The position numbers and the translations under genes are program-made. 64,000 nucleotides of DNA, from positions 1 to 64,000 of the forward strand of contig NCSJ02000060.1 in NCBI GenBank assembly GCA_002812745.2, in the 5' to 3' direction. Source of the stretch: Scytalidium lignicola. Taxonomy: Eukaryota; Ascomycota; Leotiomycetes. Under the pieces are notes generated by a model. It was not told the origin of the DNA, did not search any database, and saw only the letters and a program-made list of their open reading frames with translations. Shown here one piece after another: positions 35,560 to 47,343 of this stretch. How positions within the stretch are numbered: position 1 is the stretch's first letter; every line of letters begins with the position of its first letter.

Positions 35560-38500
35560 CTACGTGCCACTGTCTCTCAGTTTCCTTAACGCCCTCCGCA
35601 TTCCCTCCAATGCACACTTCTCTCTAGCAAGCATTCCTTTAGCCAAATCCCTAATGGCCGCCTGTCCCCTTTTTTCATGTAACTCCTGCCACCCAGCCAA
35701 CTCTGCCGCAACAACTTGCTGTGTATACCTTAATTCTCTTCCTAATTGCGCTGCTTCTTCTTTTTGTTTTCGAACTTTATCTTCCTTTTCTTCGTTGAGG
35801 CGTACTCGGGTTTCATCAAGTAGGCCGAGGGGCCAGCGAGTGGATCTAGAAAGAGAATTATAGGAACGTTCAATGGCCTTGCGAGAGGTGGTGATCGAAG
35901 AAACGAGCTGGGTAGGCCGGGAGAGGGACAGGAGCATCGCAATCACGGTGTTGTAGATCGTGAGGAAAGCGGAGTGGAAGGCTGCATGAGGTGGGGAGGA
36001 GGTAGGGCTAAGGGCTTGGATGTAGGTATCGAGTGCTGTCTTATGGGTGTCTGGGAGAAAGTCAAGGGTAGATACTGCCCGTGATGCGAGACTGAATGCA
36101 TCATAGAAGTCTGTGTAGTTCTTAGTAATATTCCGGATCATGCTAGAGTCTAACATACCTGCACTGACAGATCGCACCATATTAGCCCTACGAGCAACAC
36201 TCTTCGTGGAATAATTCACGCTCCGGACAGTCTCCCTGGCATGATCAATAAACTGCTCCACATCCCGAACATCTTCTATAGGTTCATATTCGTCCCTTAC
36301 TGTCTCGATCCTAGCCTGAGCTTTGAGAGTACTGCGCTGCTCCATCATCTCGGCCTTGATATCAGGGACTAGAAAGAATTCCCAGAGCATTTCGTGGGTA
36401 GAGAAAGTTGAGTGAGCGAGTAAGATCTCGAGAAATGCGTCCAAGCGGACCTGGATATCTCTTAATACTGCTCTTGACGGTTTTGACGGGAGTTGAAATG
36501 GCGAACGCATCCCCGAGATGCTAGGGAGCCACGAAGCTGGATTCTCTAAGGATAATAGCTGCGATAATTGCTCGAAATCAGCCAATGACCGTCTGCAAGT
36601 TGTAACCGTGAATCCCTGGTTATCATTAGTAGGCGCCCCCGATTTGATGACTAGGCGAATTGTTGCATCTTCAACGAAGAAAGAGCGAACTACAGATGTT
36701 ATACGGCCATCTGGGCCTGGCCGGCCAGAAAATAGGATTAGGTCATCGATACGATTCCGAACATCGTCATCTTTCGCCAGCTCAACAGCTGTCAGGCCTC
36801 TCAACTCCTTTGCAAATATATCCACTCGTGGATCACCAAAGAGTACCCGAACCATTTCTAGTCTTCCATACTTACTCGCCACCATCAGTGCTGTGAACTT
36901 TTTGTCATTTGTAGCATTGACGTCGGAGTCACAGTATAGGAGCAGTCGTAGAGCAATGTGTGGGTCATTGATGATATGAAGTAGGGTATTACCCTTGGAA
37001 TCGACATGGTCAGCCAAGCTCAGAGGTTGCCCATCACCCTGAGCTTCAGCAGCAGCTGTAAGTCCTGCTTCAACCATGGATCGATAGTGTCCTTGGTCAT
37101 ATGACCGACAAAGCGCAAATAGTGGTGTCTGTCCATTGCGATCCTTCTGCCGCCAGGGTAGCAACCGGCCAACTCGTGATATAAGTGATGGAGCGTTGAA
37201 AAGATAATGAGCTACACTTCGTCCACGTATATCTTGTCGAGCAAGATATTCCATTACGATTGGCTCCTTCTCAGCTTTGAAGACAAAGTCTAATATAATG
37301 TCTATCAATTCTGTATGTCCTAGCTGGACAGCAGCGCTCAACAAAGTCGTTCCTTCATTATTACTATCCCCAAGCACTGAGGATGGTGGATAGTAATGCT
37401 CCAAGGAAAGTAGATATCTTAGGGACTCAGGTCTTTCGTTTTGAACAGCCATCATAAGTACTGATTCACCAAAGGAATCTTCTGTTTGTGAAAGACGTTC
37501 GATTGATATATCACCTTCAATTATACTGTTTAGAGAATCGATCGTAGTTGCCCGCGAACGATGAGAAACTTCCGAACCACTGGACATACTTCGAGTGTCC
37601 ATTGTAACTGTTTTCGGTTTTCGTAAAGGCGGTAATCGTTCATAATCTTCACTATGGTGCTGAATCTGAAATGGAAACACATGATTCAGAGTGGATGCTT
37701 GAGAAAATCTTTCCCCACTAGTGTGTGTAAAGGTTCTCGATAGGTTCTCGAAGTTATTCCAAGGAGTATCATTCTCGTCCTCGATTATGACATGTTCATC
37801 ATAATCATCCTCGTCTTCGGCCTTATCCGGCTCCATTATCTTCATCATCTCCTTAACTTCTCCCTTTCGAGTCGCTTGCCAGAGTTTATGATTCCGCCTA
37901 CTAGCTTTACGGAGCCCTCCGGAGTCCCTAACCAGATACGAGAGCACTGCCTCAAATGTACTTAAGGCATATCCCATTTCTCCACTTTCAATGTCATCAA
38001 TGAAGATAAAATGTCGCATATATAGCAATCTCGTATGGAGATATCGGACCTGGGATCTAATAACCACGACCAGAAGCAAGGATACTAACGTATCTGCATT
38101 GATCGTGAGAACCGGGCTTGCTTTTTCCGATGTCCCATTAGTAATTGTAGAAGTATCCTTCACAATATCAGGGAGCCGTGTCACAGTCTTTAACGTAAGC
38201 AATAGGATATCCATCATCTGCTGCGGACTCCCAGAGACGCTCAGCTTTCGAAATTCCTCGACACCTCGGCCCAGCCTCAGTGTCAATTCATGCTTTCCTT
38301 GATGACCCCCTTCTATAAGAATACCGACTTGGGAAATATCTATGAACTCCATTTGTCTTATTTTAGACTCGAGCTCAAAATCCTCGGGCCGCTTCATTGC
38401 ACAAAGCCGGGGCCATAATACAGTATCATGCACTTGTTCAGTAACGTAACGTTCAATCAGTCGCTCGACGATAGGGCCCGTGAGATCAGTTGTTGCGCCG

Positions 38501-39574
38501 AGATGAGAGAGCTGTTGTTTGTCGACTGATTGGAATAGGTCAATGGCTGTGGTAACCGCTGTCTCTAACGCTCCTCGCATGACGTCTTCATCGTCTTCGC
38601 CGTAGAAGTTCTCGGTATGACGCCGACTTGAATTCTCATTGGAGTGTATAATTGGTGCTGAGCTTATGCTGTTTGATCGAGCTTTCTTCATCGCTGTCAC
38701 AATTGGACCATCTGGTGTAGGATCCGGTATTACGGAGGCAGAAGGAGGTGGTGGTAGAGGTTTCTCAAAGGCAGTATGAAATTCTTTGAATAGTCGTTCA
38801 AGCCCAGGTTGCATTTGTCGGGCAATCATTGGGAAATTATTGAGGAGGTCATTGAAGCTTTTGATGTCTTTCTTGCGGGGCAAAGGGCTTGTTAATGCAG
38901 CAGATTCTCCCTGTGGAGTGGTTTGAGCTGAAAGTGCAGGTCGTCCATTTGCAAGGGGTAATGGCAATACGGCAGGGATAATGGTGATTTCTTCGCAAAC
39001 TCCTAACAAAGGTCTCGTGATGTAATATATAAGCCATTGGCGCGGTTCAAGGGAGTCGGGATAATAGAGTGCATCACTCAATAGTTGCGCTTGATTTAAA
39101 GTTTTAAAACCTATACACACAATTAGAAAACGCCACCTACTCAAAAAGGAAATAGGCGTACCCTTGTTACTATAGACATACGAGTCTTTCACTACTACCG
39201 TTCTGCCATTGACGGTCGTATATTGCTTCGGCTTCCCCCGGTTTTCACGCATGTTGGGTGTTTCCTTCCCCCCCGCTGCAGCATTGTTGTTGGCTGGTAT
39301 TCGCAAGACATGGCTGCCCAGAAATTCCTCGGATCCGGCGAGGTCTGAGTAAAGAGCACCGGATTCGCGGTCGCGGGAGGTAAGGAGAACCTCAGTAGTA
39401 GGAACTAGCAGAATCTTTGATTGATTGTTAGCTCTGAACAATAATATCTGGCATTCTTTGACGTGAGGAAACGGAGGAAACGGGCAGCGGCCTTACATGA
39501 TGATGGATTGGTGTACACTGCGTTGGCAGAGCACTTTTGAAGAACGAACTCAGAAAAGGATTTAAAGGTTGCAT
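35560..39574 (-). CDS. VPS9 / ankyrin / PX domain protein (Rab5-type GEF)
   Basis: Large endosomal protein of about 1293 aa. Proposed exons (minus): 39574-39497, 39414-39162, 39110-35560. The N-terminus MQPLNPFLSSFFKSALP is recovered only through the first intron. VPS9-like region at about residues 330-530 (TVLWPRLC..., LSTFEAVLSYLVRD), nucleotide exchange for Rab5/Vps21. Ankyrin repeats at about 660-910 (NTLLHIINDPHIALRLLL, FTALMVASKYGRLEMVRVLF). A PX-like phosphoinositide-binding region follows at about 940-1050 (RRSLADFEQLSQLL). The last 200 residues are helical with a coiled coil. The second intron (39111-39161) is 51 nt without a stop. The architecture recalls VARP/ANKRD27-type GEFs. Confidence 0.87.
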
Positions 39575-40232
39575 TCATTCAATATTCACACGCCGCATCG
39601 ATAACAGGACCGCAGGGGTTCAGTCCTGCAACGTTTGGCGTTTAAGAATGCCGAGATCTAGAGCTCACGGAATGCGATGGCGTAGGGAGGTTGTTGAGAT
39701 GCGCCGGAAGATAGGTTGAAGGATAGCTCTCACAAGTAGGTCGAGAAGTTTCAATCATGAAGGCATTGGAATATGCGGCTAGAAGTTCAATGGCATAATA
39801 CGTAGGAGATAAAATACCGGCGCAGAATAGGCAGAGGTCTCTTTGTATCTAATGGAATCCAGGTCGTCCCAAACAGCTTTAGCGACGCAATCACATGCGA
39901 AGCTTGGACCACTTCTTTATCGCAGAACCACGTGATCTCTTATCGTGCCATCGGGATCTCCAAATACCCCGAGTCGATCGCCCTCCCACTGTTGGTAAGG
40001 ATATCATAGGGTAATCCCAAGATGTAACTAGTTAATTAATTAGATAACTGAAGATAACTGATAAATACCCCTCCTCCATCCATTTCAACCATGACCTCTA
40101 GGCTGTCTCCTTCATAGCTCCTTGTGAGATTAACTTTATTTCAGCCAGTGTTTATTGCACCAGCCAAAGCATATACTGATACATCCCTCTTGAGTTCTAC
40201 TTCAAGACTCTCCCCATCATCCTACCGTAATC
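39575..40232. promoter_or_regulatory. Divergent spacer
   Basis: 658 bp between opposite starts (VPS9-ankyrin gene on minus, deacetylase on plus). CT-rich stretches precede 40233. I recognise no specific motif. Confidence 0.4.
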
Positions 40233-41406
40233 ATGGGAAAGAAGCGAGTTCTCTGTGGCTACGGCGTAGATATAGACGCTGTTGCTGGATGGTTAGGCTC
40301 GTACGGTGGTGAAGACTCTACTAATGACATCAGCCGAGGTATGACTGTTTGCTCAAATACTATATACGAAGCTGCTTCGTCCCTATACTTCCTCAACTGA
40401 CAATTTGAAAAGGGATGTTTGCTGGAACAATTGGCACTCGTAGACTGCTTAAACTTTTCGAGAAAAACAACATAAAAGCAACATGGTTCATTCCAGGCCA
40501 TTCACTTGAGACCTTCCCGGAGGAAAGTGCTATGGTTCGTGACGCCGGCCATGAAATTGGACTGCATGGATACTCTCATGAGAATCCTGCAGATATGACC
40601 TTGGAACAGCAACGTGATGTTCTTGATAAGACATTCAAGCTCCTTACAGAATTCTGTGGAAAGCCTCCAAGAGGTAGTGTTGCACCATGGTGGGAGACCA
40701 GCAAGGAAGGGGCAGAACTCTTGTTGAGCTATGGAATTGAGTATGACCACAGCATGAGCCACCATGATTGCCAGATGTATTGGCTGAGGATCGGGGATTC
40801 TTGGACAAAGATTGACTATGGCAAGAAGGCTGCTGACTGGATGAAACCCCTTGTGAAAGGACAACCTACTGGATTGGTTGAAATCCCTGGATCTTGGTAT
40901 ATTGATGACCTTCCACCGTAAGTTCACATTCATTGGGTGTAATTGGAGTTTGAAACTGAACGTGTTATAGCATGATGTTCATTAAATCATCTCCAAACAG
41001 TCACGGATATGTGAACCCAAGAGATGTAGAAGACATCTGGATGGTCTGTTTTGAAACTTGACACCGTTTGTCGTAACAAAGAACTGAATATCTGTAGGAC
41101 CACTTTAATTACTTCTACGAGAATTACGATGAATTCATTTTCCCCATGACTATTCACCCAGATGTCTCAGGTCGTCCACACGTCCTTTTAATGCACCAAA
41201 GGTTTGGATCAATCATATTCCTAATCAGAGGATCTTTACTGATTGCATTTAGAATTATCGACCACATTAACAAGCACGAGGGTGTTGAGTGGGTCACATT
41301 TGAGCAGATGTCAGATGAATTCAAGAGCAAAAACAACCCTGAAGGAGGTGCTGTGATGCCAAAACCTATGGCGGAAGTGCTTAAAACTTTAGGCATCTCA
41401 AAGTAA
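40233..41406 (+). CDS. NodB-type polysaccharide deacetylase
   Basis: 313 aa. Exons: 40233-40338, 40413-40917, 40971-41043, 41098-41201, 41253-41406. It lacks a signal peptide (starts [20 protein letters not shown]) and so is likely cytosolic. The NodB metal triad fits D-I-D near residue 15 (VDIDAV) and the H-x3-H pair in [10 protein letters not shown]. Further motifs are [17 protein letters not shown] and a C-terminal [23 protein letters not shown]. It belongs to the intracellular PgdA/CE4-like group related to cyclic-imide hydrolases and peptidoglycan deacetylases, rather than to secreted chitin deacetylases. Substrate uncertain. Confidence 0.85.
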
Positions 41407-41737
41407 TTAACAGGCCACAAGAAAATATCTCGATTGAGCTATTATGTAAAAAGGTGCATCCAAGCACAGCTTTATTCCAAAATACAGGTATCTATTGTAC
41501 AAAAACTATCTCCTTCCAAGACCAACCATTATCGTCTAAAGAGTGGGGAGACAAACTCAATCATACAGTTGATACAAGTCCATGGCCCCCAAACATCTGA
41601 TGATTTCATCAAATCCGGTGAAAACTCCACTGCGCCAAGTAGGTGATATACAACAGCCGGTAACATTTCGGACCCTTCCCAAGCCACGTAAAACGCTATG
41701 CAGCAAATGGTGAACAAGAATGGTTAACCGCTAATGA
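41407..41737. other. Convergent 3' spacer
   Basis: 331 bp between converging genes, presumably holding both 3' ends. No gene seen. Confidence 0.5.
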
Positions 41738-43391
41738 TTAGATATAATCTCTCCCACTCTTCTGCAGCTCAATCAATCTCCAGCCTCTTGTCTCAGGATT
41801 TTTGACATCCTCGGGTACTCGAGTGACACCGATAGCGTATGTCACTAGCTGGACCTTATCCTCCATACCAGCAGCAAGATCATTTGTCTTTGCATTCCTA
41901 TAAACATGGACTTCTTGTGTCCTGCAAGTAACAATGAAAACAGGAATATCTCCTGGATCAAGAATTCTCGCCGATAATATATCAACATTTCGAATGTCGA
42001 GAATACGGCCGTCAGACTTCAATCCAGCTGTTGTGTATTGCTTGCTTAGAGCATCATAGACTTGAAACTGAGCTGCAGATAGCCACTGCTTAAGTGTTTC
42101 GGTATCGCCCTTAACATATGCATCGAGAACTTCGGGCAAAATATATTCTCTCATGTCGCGTAAAAAGGGCTCCATCTGGAAAGCAGGATCCATCTCACGG
42201 AATTTCTTTATAACCCTGGCAGTCTCGTTTTCTGCAAAGAACCCGGCTACACGATCCGAGATGCTTCTCGCAGTCGAAATGAGAGGATTATCGGACTCCT
42301 CATATGTAGACTTCATAGTAAAGAGAGATTGCATGAACTTATTTGAGTCACGGAAGTCTCGCCAGGACTCCTTCCAGGCAGAGTCTTTGTGTAATGTGAT
42401 ATTGGTTCCGGCACTGCAAAATTTAGTATATGCGAAATTCGAACAGCGTATCGTAAACTTACTTTGGGTCTTCTTGGAGGACCTCAACCCGCTTGCCATT
42501 TAGTCCCTTTGCTGCAGCTTCCTTCCGCTCTCGTAGTTCTCGGGCCTTGCGTCGTTCCTCTTTTTCTACCCATCCACCATATCTAGAACTGCTCCCATCA
42601 TCGATGACATTCTTGACATTCTTGTAGGCCTCAGTCTCACGAATTGGCCTTGTACCCTTCTCTATCACGCTGGCAGTAGCATTCACAGTTGTTCTAACGC
42701 CCTTAACTACTGGTGTCTCCCAAGTCCAGGCAGCACCCTTGCCCACAGCACCAGCAGTTGTCTTTAAAACCTTCGCAGCACCTGATGTCACGGTATCAGT
42801 GGTTTGCTCGTAGGCCTGACGAGCCCTTTTTACGGATTCGTTTTCGGTGAATTGCTGGACTCCACCAGCTAAAGCCTTTGTGGACTCATTCCACTCCTTG
42901 GAGGCTTTGAATTCACTCTGTAAAGTCTCAGTGAACACCTGCCATGGTGATTTGTCACCGTGGGGTGGAGGTGGTGGCGTGTCGTCCTTCTTCTGCTTAC
43001 TCTCGTCCTCGGTACTCTCTTTCTCTTGTTTCGAGCCTTTCTCAGAAGCTGATTCTTCGTCGGTTTCCTTCTTCGCAGATTCCGACTCGGCTGAAGTGGT
43101 CGATTGTTGAGATTTGTTCTCTTGTTGAAATCTCGCCGCGGCGTGGAAGTTCCTCGACCCAAATGGCGCAACACTTGCGCGAATGTCTTCAGGAAGAAAC
43201 CTCGATCGCAATAATGGTTGTGAGATCTGAACTTCTGGTATCGACAGCCGGGATACCGAGTAGTGAAGATTCGATCTATTGCCCGACTGGATAAGAATCG
43301 ATCCTAGTCTGCCATTTGGCCGTGTGACAGACGTAATAGAGCGGTAGCCATTTGACGGCAACCTCATCACAGCTCTATTCAAACCCCTCAT
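41738..43391 (-). CDS. TIM44: Mitochondrial import motor subunit TIM44
   Basis: Peripheral inner-membrane protein that ties mtHsp70 to the TIM23 channel. Exons (minus): 43391-42463 and 42413-41738, 534 aa. The ATG at 43391 gives a basic, Ser-rich presequence (MRGLNRAVMRLPSNGYRS). Next is a charged low-complexity stretch ending in a Pro run (residues about 90-155). The N-domain has KSPWQVFTETLQSEFKASKEW and GAAWTWETPVVKGVRTTVNA. The C-terminal Tim44 domain carries MDPAFQMEPFLRDMREYILPEVLDAYVKGD and ends near GWRLIELQKSGRDYI. Head to head with the uS11m gene only 224 bp away, both products being mitochondrial. Confidence 0.95.
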
Positions 43392-43615
43392 ACCTGCTAA
43401 TAAAGATTGACCAAGGCTTGAACAGAGCCTATCCACAAGGAGGGAATACTACGGAAAGGGAAATTTGGTCGCAAGAATTCATCGGAGGCCTTTATTATTT
43501 TCGCCTAGGGCCGATCCCGGAAAAACATGAACACCGGGAATTACCGTCTTGGCATACAACTTTATTAAGAAATAACTAACAACCACAGCAAGTCAATCTT
43601 TAAGTTCACCAAGTC
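43392..43615. promoter_or_regulatory. Bidirectional promoter, TIM44 / uS11m
   Basis: 224 bp separate the two start codons, so both nuclear genes for mitochondrial proteins must share this region. It suggests co-expression. I see no named element. Confidence 0.6.
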
Positions 43616-44332
43616 ATGAGTCGGACGGTAGCTAGCCGGCTTCTGCCTCAATGGCCTTCCACCGCTGCGGTGGAAGGTCTGCCTTCACGGATGACATTCG
43701 GCAGATGTCTGCGCTCGTTTTCCAGCTCTCCAAGGAGGACTAACGATGAAGAAACTCCTTCGTCTGAACCAAATCCTCAATCCTCACCTTCAAAGTCAAC
43801 TGGGAAGAATGCGTCATCTGGAATGGCAAGCTTGGCCAGCCTCTTCTCAGGTGTAACGAAACAGCCTGGCGGTCGTTCTAACAGATCTCGGTCTCTCCTT
43901 GACACCACCACACTATCATCTGATGGCAGCTTCATTCAAACCCCAAATCAATTCGAAGAAGAGCCACACCATTTCCACGTTTACGCTACGAGACACAATA
44001 CTCATATCACACTCACAAAACCAAATCGAGAACCGATAATCTCATTGTCCTGTGGAAATATTGGCTTCAGAAAGTCCGGAAGGAAACATTATGATTCTGC
44101 ATATCAGCTTGCGGCATATGTCATGGGAAGGATACAGGAACAAGGCATCAATGCTCAGATTAGAAGGCTAGAAGTCTGTTTAAGAGGATTTGGAGCAGGC
44201 CGAGAAGCAGTCACGAAGGCGTTACTGGGGACAGAAGGAAGGTTGCTTAGAGGCAAAGTGATCCGAGTGACAGACGCTACTAGATTGAAGTTCGGTGGTA
44301 CTAGAAGCAAGAAACCACGGCGTTTGGGTTAA
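43616..44332 (+). CDS. Mitochondrial ribosomal protein uS11m
   Basis: Small-subunit protein of the mitochondrial ribosome (yeast MRPS18 counterpart), intronless, 238 aa. The N-terminus is Arg/Ser-rich with no acidic residue in the first 18, an import signal. Low-complexity Ser-rich sequence runs to about residue 110. The S11 fold spans about residues 120-238: FHVYATRHNTHITLT, ISLSCGNIGFRKSGRKHYDSAYQLAA and LRGFGAGREAV, ending in a basic GGTRSKKPRR tail that lies near the 3' end of the small rRNA in relatives. It is divergent from TIM44. Confidence 0.93.
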   Translation: MSRTVASRLLPQWPSTAAVEGLPSRMTFGRCLRSFSSSPRRTNDEETPSSEPNPQSSPSKSTGKNASSGMASLASLFSGVTKQPGGRSNRSRSLLDTTTLSSDGSFIQTPNQFEEEPHHFHVYATRHNTHITLTKPNREPIISLSCGNIGFRKSGRKHYDSAYQLAAYVMGRIQEQGINAQIRRLEVCLRGFGAGREAVTKALLGTEGRLLRGKVIRVTDATRLKFGGTRSKKPRRLG

Positions 44333-44517
44333 TGCGGGCAATTTCACACTTCCCATGTATTTTTCTGTATCATGGTATACTATATTTTATCATGAATGTA
44401 CAATAGTCAACTGATCATAGATGGTATCATTTCGAGAATATCCAAACGCCGATAAAGAATTTGTGAGTGCCGCCAGCGCCAAACGCCAGAATGCCCGAAG
44501 TTATGCCAGGTAGAGAT

Positions 44518-45365
44518 TCATCGTCCTTTATGAAATGGTGCTCTCTCTGATGCTGGCATAACTCTCCCAGATGTGTCTTTCATTGGTGCTTTTCCTTTTC
44601 CATTCCCACCCTGTCGCCTTTCTTCTTCACTGTTCCATCCATCATCTGTTGCTTCACTGACTCTAGGCTCGTCCAATAACCTTCTGTCCCTTGAATCGTG
44701 ATCCCGTAGCATCCTAGATCGTTCATGTGCATCATCAATATCATCTTCATCTAGCAATTCACCATCTGCTGTGTCAAAATCCGGAGGGGCTATCCACTCC
44801 TTGGGCACTACGCATGGCAGCGCGACCCCAATACTTGCAGCACGATTCAGCCATGCAGGTCCAGGTCGGCCAGTAAGTTTTTCACAAAGATATGAGCTGA
44901 AATGATTGCAGTTTTTGTTTAAAAGGTTATATGCCGTGCCTTGGAAGGCCTCAGAAGCCTCCTTGATAATTGCATCTATTTCTTCCAGAGGCGCAACAGT
45001 GAACCCTTGAAGTATCTCGCACTTATATGTTCCCCCAGGCGGCTCAGTCTTTGGTTTTGTCCAATAGACGCCAGTAACCCCTCGTCTATCGTGGCCTCCG
45101 AATGCATATTCTCTATCGTTTATGACGACTCCAGAGTGTAACAGAGATGCGCCGAGGGTCCAAAGCACCGATGCAAACTTCCCAGGCTAAAGGACGTCAT
45201 GATTAGCTTCAATCGTCTGGAGAAATATTGAGATACTAGAACAATAAACAAACTTACCGGAAGAAGATCATAGACGTTTATGACGATCTTAGTCTTCTGT
45301 AGAGATAGCGTCGATCGATGATTGGAACGGTGCTGGCCACTTCGGCGGTCTTTCTTTGGTGCCAT
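44518..45365 (-). CDS. PPPDE-domain (DUF862) desumoylating isopeptidase-like protein
   Basis: 258 aa, exons (minus) 45365-45258 and 45186-44518. The PPPDE cysteine-peptidase fold is marked by the catalytic His in LLHSGVVINDREYAFGGH and Cys in YNLLNKNCNHFSSYLCEKLTG, as in human DESI1/DESI2. Substrate removal of SUMO or ubiquitin is the family activity; here it is inferred. The C-terminal 90 residues are acidic, then charged and low-complexity (RSRMLRDHDSRDRR), probably disordered. The first exon codes for a basic start MAPKKDRRSGQHRSNHRST. It is head to head with the Ola1 gene (259 bp to its upstream ATG). Confidence 0.9.
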
Positions 45366-45624
45366 TGTAAATAGTTATTGAACAGTATAGATTGCTACCT
45401 AGCCAGCTAGCGAAATAGAATAGCAAAATACCACCTCAATATGAGAGCGGTGGAAGACGGAAATATCGGTCGATATGGCTACTGTATTGAATCCAGAGTT
45501 CGCCGCTCCGCCTTATCTAACCTGACGTTGATCTGGTGTGGTGTTGCCGAGAATTAGCCGCGCTACCCACCACCATTCAAGTTTCTGCGCTACTATTTTA
45601 AATTTTCTTACTGGTACAAACCAT

Positions 45625-47343
45625 ATGCCTAACTTGAGCCCTTCCCTGCAGAGAGGGGTGAAAACCGCCCTCTCGCACACGCGCCATATCACGACGTCTA
45701 CACTAAGTTCTCAGCGGATATTCTCTTCTTGCACATCCCTCTTTCAACGACCAGCGGCAAGAACTGCTGGCCGAAATTCAAGCCTGCTTAGCTGCACGGT
45801 CTTTTTATTTACAACAAATCGACAGTATTCTAAAAAAAGGATGCCTCCAAAGAAAGCGGTGAAGGAAGAGAAGATTTTACTGGGCAGGCCCGGTAACAAT
45901 CTAAAAAGTGGGATCGTATGTCGTCTCCCCAGACCACTGCAACTTTTCATTTTAGCTGACCATATATAGGTCGGTCTTGCAAATGTTGGAAAATCAACGC
46001 TTTTTCAAGCAATCACAAAATGTTCTCTAGGAAATCCAGCCGTAAGTGCGAATGCCAACTACATCGATGGAGCATTTGTCCTAATCGATGATATAGAACT
46101 TTCCATACGCTACAATTGAACCCGAAGAGTCTCGTGTTATTGTACCAGACGAAAGATTTGACTGGCTATGTGAGAAATACCAGCCGAAGTCGAAGGTTCC
46201 CGCCCATCTTACTATCTATGATATTGCTGGCTTGACACGAGGTGCCTCTACTGGTGCTGGTCTTGGAAATGCCTTCTTATCGCACATCCGTGCTGTTGAT
46301 GCCATTTTCCAAGTCGTACGCTGCTTCGATGATGCAGAAATTATTCACGTCGAAGGCGATGTTGATCCCGTTCGAGATTTAACTATTATTAGCGATGAGT
46401 TGCGAATCAAGGACATTGAGTTTACTGAGAAAGCACTCGAAAACTTGAAGAAGTTAACTCGAAGGGGTGGTCAGACCCTTGAAATGAAGAAGTTAAGAGA
46501 AGAGGAAGCCACGGTTGAGAAGATTCTTGAGTTTTTAAACAGTGGTAAAGAAGTCCGAAAGGGTAACTGGACGCCTAAAGAGGTATATGATAATTTTTTT
46601 TTCTGTTTGATCTAACCCTTTTTATGATGACAAAAGGCCATGAGGCCTGATTTATAACCCAGCTCGTCGAATGCCTCAAAAGAGAGCATCGTGAGATAAA
46701 AAACCCGTTCTGACAAAAGCTTCGTGCTTGTTATTCCTCATTATAAGAGATTATCGCTTAGTAGACATGTACTAACATACATCTCCAATAGGTCGAGGTT
46801 ATTAACCCTCTCTTTCTCCTCACCGCAAAGCCTGTCGTATATCTCATCAACTTAAGTGAGAGAGACTACATCAGACGGAAGAACAAGCATCTTGGAAAAG
46901 TTGCTGAATGGATCAAGGAGAATGCTGCCACTGATCCTATTATACCAATCTCCATCTGCTTAGAGGACCGCTTAACCCGTTTCGAGACAGAACAGGAGGC
47001 GCAAGAAGAGCTTAAGAAACTAGGGGTCGAATCCGCCTTACCTAAAGCTGTTACAGCTATGCGAAAGGTTCTGGACTTGGGTAGTTTCTTCACAACTGGT
47101 CCAGATGAGGTCCGACAATGGACCATTAGAAACGGAACAAAGGCTCCTCAAGCCGCTGGAGTTATCCATGGTGATTTTGAGAAGACCTTTATTCAGGCAC
47201 TTGTTTATAATTATTCTGTGCTTAGAGAGTACGGCGACGAAGCCGAAGTTAAGGCCAAAGGAAAGCTCCTGACAAAAGGCCGTGACTACGTTATGGAAGA
47301 CGGCGATATTGTCCTCTTCAAAGCAGGTGCTGCAAAAGCGTAG
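45625..47343 (+). CDS. OLA1: Obg-like ATPase Ola1, possible mitochondrial long form
   Basis: YchF/Ola1 family P-loop NTPase with ATP preference, linked to translation and stress. Exons: start-45915, 45970-46041, 46097-46582, 46792-47343. Motifs are GLANVGKST (G1), [11 protein letters not shown] (G3) and NLSE in place of NKxD, the Ola1 hallmark. A helical coiled coil follows, then a C-terminal TGS domain ([17 protein letters not shown]). The canonical start is ATG 45841 (MPPKKAV..., 394 aa, the family's usual size). An in-frame ATG at 45625 with no stop between adds 72 residues rich in Ser/Thr/Arg with almost no acids, resembling a mitochondrial presequence. I give the outer limit; the cytosolic form is the safer call. 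Confidence 0.9.

Noticed and set aside
35742..38302. Several frames opposite the VPS9-ankyrin gene
   Set aside because: Shadows of a 3.5-kb conserved coding exon.
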